From the NCBI GenBank assembly GCA_021234155.1, contig JAJEKV010000051.1:10068105-10132104 (forward strand): 64,000 bases of DNA. The letters run 5' to 3'. Origin of the DNA: Isoetes taiwanensis. Lineage: Eukaryota; Streptophyta; Lycopodiopsida; Isoetales; Isoetaceae. Shown here piece by piece: positions 1 through 9,907 of the stretch. How positions within the stretch are numbered: the first letter of the stretch is position 1; each line of letters opens with the position of its first letter. The notes under the pieces are model-generated. The model made no database searches, was not told where the DNA came from, and saw only the letters and a program-made list of their open reading frames with translations. The position numbers and the translations under genes were made by a program.

Positions 1-718
1 GGCCGTATATTGGTAAAAAGGATGTTTACCTATTATCGAAAATTTTAGGGCAGATTGAACTCCAGGTTCTCAGCCAGTCTACAATAGAAATTCGGCCAGA
101 GAAAAGCTCTGGCCACATCATTGCTATGGCTGGCATACAAATATACAGAAAAGGTAAATATTATCTGGAAGTTAGAACTGCTGGAAGCGTGAGCCATCTA
201 AAACAGGTCTGGATTAAGGACTGTCGGTATTGTTATATAAGGAGGGACTTCGAATTTGAGTGCTTCAATATCTGCATTGCCTTGTTTGATCCTTTGTCGC
301 CCATAATTCCATTGATGAGCAGAGAGATGGGAAGAAAGAAAGGGGACTTAAATCTGGCTACTAGAAAGAGGATGGCACAGGAAAAAGTGAATTCCAGCAA
401 TAAGAGGAATTTGTTCCAATATCACAAGATGGCAAAGGTCTCTGAACCTAAGCTTGCATCAGAGACAATTGGAAGCAGTTTGAATGCCAAAGATGGGCTA
501 GATAATCTGGAAATGGCTGAATTACCTGCTGCAGAAATGATTGCCACACATAGAAAGGCAGGAATAGATATGGACAAAGGTCTGGCAATGACCAAAGCAA
601 GCGGATCTGCAAGCTTGAAGCATGGAGCTGAAGAAAATTCTAGCAAATCCAATGGGCTGGAGCGCACTTCTCAGGTTCTAATAGATTATAGCATTTTCTT
701 ACATGGTAAATTTAGCTG
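1..718 (+). CDS. 3' part of an unidentified spliced plant gene
   Basis: Reading from base 3, a frame is open across the left window edge (PYIGKKDVYLLSKIL...) and reaches a good splice donor at 154 (AAAAG|GTAAAT). A second coding-like stretch runs from about 310 to the TGA near 716. It is rich in Lys, Ser, Glu and Ala, contains a short RNLFQYHK patch and looks disordered. A plausible acceptor is the GCAGAG near 308-316, so the 197-codon frame starting at 126 probably includes retained intron. The first exon looks globular and the last one like a flexible C-terminal tail. I do not recognise the family. The gene begins outside the window, so its N-terminus and exon number are unknown. No polyadenylation signal is obvious just after the stop. 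Confidence 0.4.
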
Positions 719-1815
719 ATGATTTCTTCATAAATAGTTTATGCTGCAATACAACTTGTTTTATCATGAGATATTGTAGATCTAAAAAATAAGGGCCAGA
801 AGTAGCTAAATATTGTTTAAACTGAAGTTTAAGATGATAAGGTTTAATAATTATGCTCAGGGTATATTGGCATTGGATATGGGTTTTAGCAAGGTTTTTA
901 AGTTGAATGCATGCTGGAGCTGATTTTCACAAGATATTAATTGCTAATCTATTGAGCCATTAAATGAATGCATATGAATGCAACTTGATATTGGTTGGTT
1001 TACATTATGAGATAAGATGGATCTAAATAATTGCATGTAGGATCCTATGTTTGCTTGTAATAAGAATATGTGATGCACCAGCATGTAACATATGTTCTTA
1101 GCTTGAATATAGCCATAGTAAGACTGATGTATGTCTTTTAAGATGTCAGTAGACCTGTTAGGACTGGTACCATTTTTATCTACATTAGGCTGTGAAAATT
1201 TACTAGACGATATTCTGATCTGAAATAAAACTCAGGGCTTAGAGATGCTTAGTGGGAAATAAACATAAGTTCAAGAGGAGTATAAGGAAAAGTTCTAACA
1301 TATATGCAGCATATTGATTGTTTAAAAACAGGGGTAGTCTAGGGATATGGCAGACCTCGAGTATAGATCCATACGCTTATAGCTCTGCTGATACATGTTT
1401 GTATGATGAATTTAAATGGTTACTTGTAGCTTAGAAAAGTAACAGACAGTTGTATACTGTCGTGAACAGTTTTTTAAATGTCCTTACCCCATGATGTGTT
1501 TGTAAAACAAGCAGGGTGAAGGGGCATAAACCTAGAAAGTCCCATGACACCTGCTACCCTCAGCATGGCAACCATACTAATGCTTGTTTTTGTTGTTTTG
1601 GGTGCAGGTAACAGGACTTTTTACTCCCTGTATTGTTTTGTTCAAAAAATGGAAGATGGACAAAAAGCGAAAGTTCTTTCTTGTTAATTGGTCTTGAAGA
1701 CTTAAGCGTACATCTTGATTTTGGAATTGCTATTCCTATTTGTCTTTATCTTAAGTTTTACATAAAACATCCAGCATGTCAGATCCAGGGATAGGTTCTG
1801 TACGTATGAAACTAT
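719..1815. other. Intergenic, no gene seen
   Basis: AT-rich sequence downstream of the first gene. It has many stops in all frames, no splice-bounded exon I would defend, and no clear repeat structure. Confidence 0.5.
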
Positions 1816-2400
1816 TTTTTCCAGGCGGTATAAAATCACGTATTTTTGGGAAAAAAATCTTTTTTGTATTTTAATACTCGAAAACCTTACTGTTATTGTT
1901 TCTTTAAGCGTTCTAAGTTTTTAAACTGGAATCCCTATGCCCGACTTTTCGGAAAAAAGCCTTAATGTTAAACTACGGCGAAACTTTTTTAATGGCGGTA
2001 TAAAGGTTAAACTTTTTTTTGTTAAGAAGGCATTCTTTAGCGTTTAAACTACTGGCGAAGGGGCCGGTTCGGAAGTAAGACTGCTCATATATATTTTCGG
2101 TAGCGAACCAAAAAAATTTACGCGATCTTATTTGTTTAAACTGCAGCGAAGATGTTTTCGGCGTTTCATTTAAACTGCAGCGAAAACTATTTACGGTTTC
2201 GTGGCGAAAAATCTTGTTTAAACTACGCGAACCGGACTTACCATGTAAAACGAAAGCTTTGTTTTCGCCACGCCGAAAGTTTTCGACGCCGGAAATTTTT
2301 TAGCCGTATTTTTGACGATTAAACGCCAAATTTGTGCAGACAAACGAAAAATACGTGATTGCATTATAAAACGATACGATTTGAACCTATCCCCGGGTCG
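1816..2400. repeat. Patch of degenerate CpG-bearing short repeats
   Basis: About 580 bp in which short words recur irregularly: GGCGGTATAAA (near 1,824 and 1,993), TTTAAACT followed by GCAGCGAA or ACGGCGAA (near 1,970, 2,138, 2,168 and 2,217), and TTTTCGNCG. CpG is frequent although the surrounding DNA is AT-rich and CpG-poor. No convincing ORF is present. It could be a decayed satellite or a cluster of binding sites. Confidence 0.4.
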
Positions 2401-2619
2401 ATCCGTAGACCTTACTTGTTCTTGGTTTATGATGTATTTGAAATTCTCTTTAAGTCACAATAAAGTACTTCTGATAGATTATTTGGAAATTTGTAACCAG
2501 GTCATGGCCTTGTAGTTAAATTTCACCTATTTAAATACAAGGGCTGCATATTGAATCGAAGTTTAGTCCTTGAAAAGGTCTAAATTAGATTAAAATCTAT
2601 CTTTGGACAGGTCTAAGGT

Positions 2620-2643
2620 TTTTTTTTTTTTTTTTTTTTTTTT
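2620..2643 (-). repeat. Oligo(T) tract, possible poly(A) tail of a minus-strand retrocopy
   Basis: A run of about 23 T on the plus strand. If it is a retroposon tail, the inserted body lies to the right on the minus strand. I could not find a target-site duplication, so the boundaries are open. Confidence 0.35.
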
Positions 2644-3084
2644 AATTAGGATATATATACACTTTTAATTGAAATCTCTCCCCAATCAAAATTCCAGTCA
2701 TATACGTTGATTTTAATTAGCATCAACGAGTTGTTGGAATTTCCATTGAAAACTTGCCTGAGACAAGGGAGTATTCCCCTTGAATCTCTGGGTCCCGTGC
2801 TTGCAGCAAATAGTCTCTTAACAAAAAATTGTAAGCGTTCCACTTGTTTTCAGACCATTACTCCAACTCTGCAATTCAGAACTATTTATACAAGTTATTT
2901 CAAATTAACACCAATCGAGACGCCCGAGATTTCATTGAAGACTTGCTTGAGAAGCTGGGTACCTTTATGTTTCTGCGTTGTTTGCCTGTATGTATTGGAT
3001 CCCCATATAGTCCCAGAGGAGAACCATTCATTGATACCAACACTTCCCCTGGCTTAGGCAATCTCAAAGTTTTTGGTGTGAAGC
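2644..3084. other. Non-coding sequence between oligo(T) and broken gene
   Basis: Short ORFs exist on both strands here but none has flanking splice sites or family features. Two partly similar segments (near 2,739 and 2,929; CATTGAARACTTGCYTGAG) hint at an old internal duplication. Confidence 0.35.
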
Positions 3085-3654
3085 CTATCCTGCATTCTGG
3101 ACCAAAGAGTTAAACTTTTCTTTTACTTTCTCTGAGAACTGATGATCAAAGGTCTGCAAAAGCATCTCCTTTACTGCTTCAGAAGCGTCCAGGGGTAGAA
3201 AACCCAAATGACCATTTTCTTGTTTCCTCAATTCGACAGATCCATCTTCTTTCTTCACAGCCTCTAAGCCATGGCAACGCTGCTCCAAGAAATCACGAAG
3301 TGGCATGTCAAGAACTTGCTCTGAGAATTTTGATTCCAAAGAATCTAGGTCGTCCAGCAAAGCCTCTCCCTTATAGCCCTAATCGCGGCTGCTTTTGCTT
3401 CCACTTCACTGTCTAGGGCAGCACAGATCTCCTTAGAAATGCGGACCATTTTTTCGTTGTCATAGCTAGAATAGGCGCCCTCATCTGCCGAGGCTTGAGC
3501 GGAGGCCGCATTCGTTAATCCTAGTAGTAATGATTGTACTAGCCCATTGTATGGGTCCCATGACCTATTGGTCTCCGTGGACATTAAAAAAACTATTCTG
3601 TTCTATTCTATTCGTGTCGCGCTCTGCAAGGGGCTTCCTCTTGGATCTCCCCAT
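3085..3654 (-). pseudogene. Small coiled-coil gene broken by a LINE and a 2-bp frameshift (borealin-like?)
   Basis: The minus strand starts with ATG at 3,654 (MGRSKRKPLAERDTN) and is interrupted at 3,610-3,515 by a 94-bp LINE 3' end. It resumes in the same frame as NAASAQASADEGAYSSYDNE, runs through an acidic helical stretch, and ends at TAG 3,085. A second lesion near 3,370 reads GGGAGAGGC; removing one GA would restore the frame. Without the LINE the product would be roughly 155 residues, basic at the N-terminus and helical in the middle (DSEVEAKAAAIRAI, then LLDDLDSLESKF), followed by an MPLRDFL patch. The spacing of EVE, LL-x2-D and the LP/MP-x-R segment loosely recalls the N-terminal helix of borealin of the chromosomal passenger complex. 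That resemblance is weak and is an inference. Both lesions make it a pseudogene. Confidence 0.6.
3516..3609 (+). mobile_element. 5'-truncated LINE 3' end with 6-bp target duplication
   Basis: The segment contains the 3' signature shared by the LINEs of this window (GGGTCCCAT..., then TTGGTCTCCGTGGAC) and ends in a TTCTA-type simple repeat. ATTCGT occurs at 3,510-3,515 and again at 3,610-3,615, giving a 6-bp target-site duplication inside the coding frame of the broken minus-strand gene. Confidence 0.75.
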
Positions 3655-4897
3655 AGCCCCAAGCAAGAAGAGTTGAGCCTAAATTGAAGACCCCTTGTTA
3701 GAGTTTGGAAGACCCCTCAAGATTCATTGGTATATGGCTAGATCCAAGTCCTTTTGGCATAAATTCCATTTTCCAAGGCTTCTTTCATGTTCCTACCATC
3801 TTGATCCCATTCATGAAACACCCCTCATGCTTCATACTTCCTATCTCCATACTCCATTACCATTTCCTCTAGCCAAGGGTTGGCAAAGTTCCTTTTTTCT
3901 AGTTAAAGCACAACACATACCCATTATTCATCCATTTTCTTGAGAAAAGGCAAAAAACTCCACCAATTTTGCTATTCCTAAAGACCATTTCCCTCTCTAA
4001 AGACAAATTTAGAGAGAGAAAGTATACATTTTTTCCAAACAATTTTGAAAAAACAAATTTGCCAAGATATTGCACAAAATCCTAATGTGTATGTGCACAA
4101 GTGCCAAATTTTATGCCAAATCATCCACATCATCTTCAAAATGTCATCCACATCATCACCCAAGTCCATCCAAATCATCATACATGTCGTTCACCTCATC
4201 ACCACATCACAAAAAATTTTGACTAGAAAAAAGTTATTTTGCCACCTTGCTTGCCACATCATCACCTCATTGTGCCATGTCATCACCCATTTGCCACATC
4301 ACTCCATAACCTTGCCACCTCACCAAAATGAGCCTCATTTTGAGCCAGAAATTAAGATACTCCTTTTTGCTAAAAGATTCTCCTTTCTTGTAGAGCATCA
4401 AAAAAGATTCCATATGAAAAAAAGAATTTTCCACCCTGGCCTAGTCACCCATTTCCCCCAATCACCTTTTGCCACATGGCACCACATGTGAGGTGGCAAC
4501 CACATGAAAATAGCATATTAATTAATGAATTATAAATTTAAAAGTTTTATTTCTTATATACCCGAGCTATGAAATCTGTTTTAGCATGTGGGATATTTCG
4601 AGTTATTTTCCAAGTACCCTAAATCTGGGTCAGACCAAGATCCGGATTTTTGGCTTGATCTGGCTGGCCAATCATGGCTATAATATCTCGATTCAATCTT
4701 TCCTAAGCCAAACAAGGTGCTGCGCACGGGTTGCCCTCCATGGCCGGAGAGTGAAGTGGCTTAAGTTGTAGTTGTAGACAATAGAGTGTTTGAATCGAAA
4801 TTGCTATTTTAAAACATTCACATTTTGTGAAGGTGATGGTTCGCATTTGCATTACTAAGTTCTGCTTAGGTGTTGAGGTGTTGTTAGAGTAGGATGC
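3655..4897. other. Intergenic; CA-rich low-complexity stretch 4,100-4,490
   Basis: No gene recognised. From about 4,100 to 4,490 the plus strand is a loose repetition of CCACATCATC, GCCACATCA and ACCTCATCAC words. It encodes only low-complexity peptides. Confidence 0.5.
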
Positions 4898-4910
4898 AGT
4901 TGGACATATA

Positions 4911-5663
4911 GACCAGGAATTTCAGGGCGGGAGACTTGGAATGGCTCAATGGCTGAGTTGAGCGCATATGCATCAAGAACCCATGTAAGTATAGTGGCGG
5001 TTGATAGAGCAGGCAGACCACCCATTGGGGAGGCCTGATCCATCACTATTTTGAGAGAAGAGGCGGAGCTAATCTCCCTTAGTACAGATTGGAAAAGGAG
5101 TTCAGTGCCCACTATAGTACCTTGAGATAGTTTGATTTGGGCCAAGTTAACGCGCTGGTATGAAGCTTGTTCTGTCGGCCCTGCTACACTTATATCTTTC
5201 GGGGATGATCTTTAGGTGTTTCTTGATTCAAGATTAAACAGATATCTCCTATTTACAGGTCAGTATGAGGTAATGATATTGGTTTTGGATATTGAGCTTT
5301 GGCATTTGCACTGTAATCTTCCGATCTGGTCTCAAGGACAACAAATAGCTATATGGCATTGGGATAATATAAAGAAATTCAAGAAAGTGAGAAGTCCTAC
5401 TTCTGTAGTACTTCCTAGCGTGGGAAGAGGAAGACCTCTTGCTTTAGTACTGAATTAGGAACTTGTTAGTGGTCCTCTGTAGTACTGCCATTGGAGGGAA
5501 GAAGTTGAGCGGGAGTTCATACGGAGTATTGAATGCTTTTGTATTGTACTAAATGCCATCCTAGCTGTTTTTGGGCATAATTCTTCCCATTTGGCCCAGT
5601 TGAGGGGTCTTAAATAAGGTTTTGTACCATCCATTATATTATAAATAAAAACTTGCCTTCAAC

Positions 5664-5691
<28 letters not shown>
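4911..5691 (+). mobile_element. Poly(A) retrocopy with 13-bp target-site duplication
   Basis: AGTTGGACATATA occurs at 4,898-4,910 and again at 5,692-5,704, directly after a run of about 28 A. This is the signature of target-primed insertion of a polyadenylated RNA on the plus strand. The 780-bp body has no ORF I recognise; the frame at 5,216-5,458 (80 codons) is the longest in the sense direction. It may be a 5'-truncated LINE or SINE, or a processed host transcript. A minus-strand ORF at 4,855-5,145 crosses the insertion boundary and is therefore probably accidental. Confidence 0.7.
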
Positions 5692-5695
<4 letters not shown>

Positions 5696-5704
5696 GGACA
5701 TATA

Positions 5705-5960
5705 AGGTAGAATTACCCTATGTTTCCAAAAATTATCCCAAGAAGCCTCTAGATTCTCCAAGATTCTATGTGATTTTATGAGACTTAGCAAGATTCCATG
5801 AAGGCTTCCCTGAATTCCCTTAGGTTCTCCAAGATATTATGTATATTCCCATAGATTGACTTAGATTCTCTTAAATTTTATGAGATACCTTTAGGTTCGC
5901 TTACATTCTTTTAGATTTTGTAAGATTTTATTAGATTTTACGAAGGTTGTAAAAATTTGT
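5705..5960. repeat. Degenerate tandem repeat of an AGATTCT word
   Basis: Words such as TTAGATTCTC, CAAGATTCTATG, TTAGATTTTATGA and TTAGGTTC recur every 15-30 bases with much divergence. No coding potential. Confidence 0.45.
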
Positions 5961-5967
5961 GCATTAG

Positions 5968-6053
5968 AATGAAGTGATAGTTGTTGCATGTTGATGTGGT
6001 AGTTACAATTGTTGCATGTTGATGTGTTAGTTACGATTGTTGCATGTCGATGT
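5968..6053. repeat. 28-bp tandem repeat, three copies
   Basis: Unit TTGTTGCATGTTGATGTG plus about ten bases (GTAGTTACAA or close variants), repeated three times with few changes. Confidence 0.7.
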
Positions 6054-6847
6054 GGGAAGGGCTGCGATTAGTTTTATATGAAATTTATCCATGTAATTCA
6101 AGCACCATTGGGTTGGTAAGAGACCATGTGAGAAGAGTTCATGGTTTATTAAGTATATTTGTTCTATCTATAATAATGTGTGAGAATAGTGGGGTGGGTG
6201 GTTGTTTGTCTATCATTAATGTTTCTTCAAGTTTCATGATGCAAATGGAAGGAAGGAAGGAAGAAATGTAAGTGGACCAAAAGAGTGTACATTAAGACGT
6301 TTTTTATGGTTCATGGTTATAGTGAAGGTTGTTTATTGTTTAAAGCAGTATTAAATAACCTAAGGTGACTATTCATGGCTGTAAAAATTCCACGATTATA
6401 CTCGGAAAACCGAAGGTAATTATTTATGATCCTAGAAATTCGATCATTGAGTAAATATGTGGGTCGCCTCTAGGAGATCTAGTTGTTGTATAGGGTTTAT
6501 TATTCGGAATTATATTGTTCTTGTGATGCAAGTGCAAGTAACGATCCAAAGAGATTTATTTTAGATGTAACGGAGCATAAGTTGCAGAATATGCAACGCT
6601 CAGCAACATCTCTCCATGTGGGGCTCCAATAACTAAAGTCTATCCCCAAATAACATGCATGACCACAGGGAAAATGAGTCCAACAATAACTAGTCACCCT
6701 AAATTTGCCAACTTAGATGCATTTCAATTTGATCTCAAACCCTGGATAAGTTACAAAGAACAATATCTTCGCCCATGTAGTAATGCATGTCAGAAGAAAA
6801 GTCTGAGCTCAAGAAACATGCATGACCGTGGGAGACAAAACACCTAG
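6054..6847. other. Intergenic, nothing recognised
   Basis: AT-rich sequence with only short ORFs. The reading frames near 6,044-6,271 and 6,500-6,697 lack splice context and family features. Confidence 0.45.
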
Positions 6848-7300
6848 TTTATTAAATTAAAATCCCCCTTAAACCCCCTTTGGTTTGGGTGCATATTCGC
6901 ACGGGGGGTTACGTAGGGCAGCGAGAGCCCCAAAAATATATTTACAATACATGTACAAAATTAACACCATTAAGTACATTCTCTCAATTTTTGCAAACTT
7001 TAATATACAGTATACAAAAACTTGTACATGCATACCCCACAAACGAAGATCGTTATGTACGGTCCAGATCTTGGAATAAAGGGCAAATATGCCTATCCGA
7101 CAGCTCTCGTTGCCCGAAGTAACCTCCCGTGTGAATATGCACCCAAACCAAAGGGGGTTTAAGAAGGATTTTAATTTAAATGTGTTAAATGCAATGGTTT
7201 GTGTTAATAACGTTAATGGTAGTTGTGTGTTTATTGTTATATAAAAAAAAAATTTGGGCCCTCCGGGCCCTAACCAAAGCAAACATAGGTAAAGTTTATG
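6848..7300. mobile_element. Fold-back (long inverted repeat) element, copy 1
   Basis: Two inverted arms of about 80 bp face each other. The left arm (about 6,855-6,938) carries CCCCCTTTGGTTTGGGTGCA and CACGGGGGGTTACGTAGGGC. The right arm (about 7,100-7,177) carries the complement. The right end continues into an oligo-A run and the hairpin GGGCCCTCCGGGCCC at 7,257-7,271, then a short flank (CAAACATAGGTAAA) shared with the other two copies. The left end is truncated and has no hairpin. There is no coding capacity, so it is non-autonomous. In the reverse complement its centre matches copy 2. Confidence 0.75.
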
Positions 7301-7417
7301 GGCCTAAATATTAATTACTAAAAAGCACAATAACATCAAGACAAACAAATTATATCCATTGCAAACAACTATGAGTACATTTTATGTACTCATAAAACAC
7401 ATAGCATTTTACAGTAA

Positions 7418-7588
7418 ATGAAGAACTGCGAGATTCTGATGGATGGTTGGCTGATGGGGGTTGTCGAATATCCCAACCCGGAATTGGATTGTATAGATGT
7501 GGTGCTCCATCTGCGTTGGCCTAAGCATGAGGGTTATTTCATCCTCTGTGCTTATGCAGCGCCTACTCTTGAATATGTAGCAAAATAA
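7418..7588 (+). pseudogene. Probable LINE endonuclease fragment
   Basis: An open frame of 56 codons (MKNCEILMDGWLMGVVEYP..., ending GYFILCAYAAPTLEYVAK) has strongly protein-like composition. The segment GYFILCAYAAP resembles the strand of APE-type LINE endonucleases where a hydrophobic run is followed by Y-x-P or Y-A-x. It ends exactly where the tandem tRNA-like repeat begins. Fragment only; assignment is by pattern. Confidence 0.35.
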
Positions 7589-7724
7589 CAGGGGGTTCCA
7601 GGGGGATTTGATATAGATGTAAAAAATAACAATTCCTGAAACCATAGACTATATATCCCTAAAACAATCTAACGGATGGTTATAAAAAAGAAAACATAGA
7701 TTCAAGATAAAAAAATAATCATAT

Positions 7725-7797
7725 TAGCTCATTGGGTATATTGGTTAAAATAGTCTTATTAGGACATTGAGTTATTTTGGTAGAGGTTCGAGCCCCC
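7725..7797 (+). other. tRNA-like box A and box B (copy 1)
   Basis: TAGCTCATTGGGTA matches a pol III box A and GGTTCGAGCCCCC matches a box B, about 50 bases apart. This suggests a tRNA-derived SINE head. The intervening sequence does not fold as a tRNA, so it is not a tRNA gene. Confidence 0.55.
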
Positions 7798-8177
7798 GTA
7801 TTTCATATTCTAAAATCTTAGGCAAAGCCGTATAGAGCGATTTTATATTTCAAAATCATAGGTTCGATATTTCCCCAAATGTTAGCAAAAGCGAGCGTAT
7901 TTTATATTTCAAAATCATAGGGTTCCAATCATAAATGACTATAATATGAGAGGTGCTCATGTAACATAATCTGGGGTCGAGGGATAAATCAATTGTGGTA
8001 GTCCAGGGTGCACCTCGTTTAGAATATGTAGCAAAATAACAGGGGGTTCTAGGGGGATTTGATATAGATGTAAAAAATAACAACTCCGAAAACCATAGAC
8101 TATATATCCCTAAAACAATCTAACGGATGGTTATAAAAAAAGAAAAAAACATAGATTCAAGATAAAAAATAATCATA

Positions 8178-8251
8178 TTAGCTCATTGGGTATATTGGTT
8201 AAAGTAGTCTTATTAGGACATTGAGTTATTTTGGTAGAGGTTCGAGCCCCC
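8178..8251 (+). other. tRNA-like box A and box B (copy 2)
   Basis: Same arrangement as the copy at 7,725, with box A TTAGCTCATTGGGTA and box B GGTTCGAGCCCCC, essentially unchanged. Confidence 0.55.
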
Positions 8252-8857
8252 GTATTTCATATTCTAAAATCTTAGGCTTAGGCAAAGCCATTTCATAGAA
8301 AATCGATATTTCCCAAAACCTTAGAGGTGCTCACAGGCCCCAACATATGAAGCCGAATTTTCATATTTCAAAATCATTCTAGGGGATTTGGTATAGATGT
8401 AAAAAATAACAACTCCAATCATAAATGACTATAAAAAAGAAAAAACATAGATTCAAGATAAAAAATAATCATGAGAGGTGCTCTTATTAGGACATTAAGT
8501 TATTTTGGTAGAGGTTCCCCAACATATGATCTTAGGCGGTCGGTCGGAGGATCGCCGTATTTCATATTTCAAAAATTTTGATAGGTTCGATATTCCCCCA
8601 AAACCTTAGTCCAGAAAGAATATTTCATATTTCAAAATCATAGGCTATCCTCAATCCGACTCACAGTTTTTGCATTGTGGTAGTCCAGGGTGCACCTCGT
8701 TTAGAATATGTAGCAAAATAACAGGGGGTTCTAGGGGGATTTGATATAGATGTAAAAAATAACAATTCCTGAAACCATAGACTATATATCCCTAAAACAA
8801 TCTAACGGATGGTTATAAAAAAAAAAAACATAGATTCAAGATAAAAAATAATCATAT

Positions 8858-8931
8858 TAGCTCACTGGGTATATTGGTTAAAGTAGTCTTATTAGGACAT
8901 TGAGTTATTTTGGTAGAGGTTCGAGCCCCCG
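8858..8931 (+). other. tRNA-like box A and box B (copy 3)
   Basis: Box A reads TAGCTCACTGGGTA; box B is unchanged. The C for T change in box A is shared with the copies at 9,302 and 35,503. Confidence 0.55.
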
Positions 8932-9301
8932 TATTTCATATTCTAAAATCTTAGGCAAAGCCGTATAGAGGTTCGATATTCCCCCAAAACCTTACGCGAA
9001 AGCGTATTCATATTTCAAAATCATAGGTGCCTCCAATCATAAATGACTATAATCGAAATGCGAGGTGCTCACAGGCCCCAACATATGATCTGGGTCGTAG
9101 GATCGATGAATCGGACGATTGTGGTAGTCCAGGGTGCACCTCGTTTAGAATATGTAGCAAAATAACAGGGGGGTTATAGGGGGATTTGATATGGATGTAA
9201 AAAATAACAATTCCAGAAACCATAGACCATATATCCTTAAAACAATTGAATGGGTTGTTATAAAAAAAATAATATTGATCCAAGATAAAAAATAATCATA
9301 T

Positions 9302-9356
9302 TAGCTCACTGGATATATTGGTTAAAGTAGTCTTATGGTAGAGGTTCGAGCCCCCG
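9302..9356 (+). other. tRNA-like box A and box B (copy 4, internally deleted)
   Basis: Box A TAGCTCACTGGATA and an intact box B are closer together because roughly 20 bases are missing between them. Confidence 0.5.
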
Positions 9357-9471
9357 TATTTCAAATTCTAAAATCTTAGGCAAAGCCGTACAGAGGTTCG
9401 ATATTCCCTCAAAACCTTAGGCGAAATCGTATTTCATATTTCAAAATCATAGGCGCCCCTAATCAATATCT

Positions 9472-9600
9472 AGCATTATAACAGGGGGTGTTTTTTGTAA
9501 TTTTATACGCTTTTTGGCATGGTTTTCATATGATTTCATGTGCGTATTGCATGAGGCATACTAATCAGTATATCTAAAGTGCACAGTGTGATTCTCATAT
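9472..9600. repeat. Dispersed repeat shared with 17,560-17,672
   Basis: About 110 bp (GGGGG plus TTTTTTGTAATTTTATAC, then GGTTTTCATATGATTT and GCGTATTGCATGAGG) recurs at 17,560-17,672. Both copies begin with an ATAT-TAGCA-AACAGGGG motif resembling the start of the tRNA-like unit. Confidence 0.6.
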
Positions 9601-9907
9601 TTGAATGGCATTTTACCTATGGTTTTGCAATGGTTTTTGCATTGAATATTTTTCCCTTATGAAAAAAAATGCAAAGAATGCATGCAAGGATCGAGGACCT
9701 TGATTTTAGGGTTTATGGGCTGCGTTTGTGGGCTTATTCTAGGGTTTCAGGATGGGTGCAGACTGAAAGAGGTAAGACTCACCATTTTTTACAGGGAGTC
9801 TATGGAGCAGCTGTGTCGTGATGCTATCAACAGCTTTTGATATGCCGAATCAGGCTCTCTGAGAGCTTCTCTTTAAAATTCGAAGCAGATTTGCAGTTTT
9901 CAGCTGC

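Larger units (their letters stand above)
7560..9470. repeat. Tandem array of an approximately 450-680 bp tRNA-like repeat unit
   Basis: Each unit begins with GAATATGTAGCAAAATAACA followed by GGGGGTTC, at about 7,571, 8,021, 8,706 and 9,150. It continues through a conserved stretch (ACCATAGACTATATATCCC), a tRNA-like box A/box B segment, CATATTTCAAAATCATAGG words, and a tail with AGGTGCTCACAGGCCCCAAC and TAGTCCAGGGTGCACCTCG. The third unit (8,380-8,640) is scrambled by internal rearrangement. Single related copies or fragments occur at 11,330-11,400 and 35,360-35,930. Coding capacity is absent. Confidence 0.75.

Noticed and set aside
4855-5145. Minus-strand 96-codon ORF
   Set aside because: It crosses the left target duplication of the poly(A) retrocopy, so it joins unrelated sequences.
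7725-7797. Functional tRNA gene
   Set aside because: Box A and B are present but no acceptor or anticodon stems can be formed.
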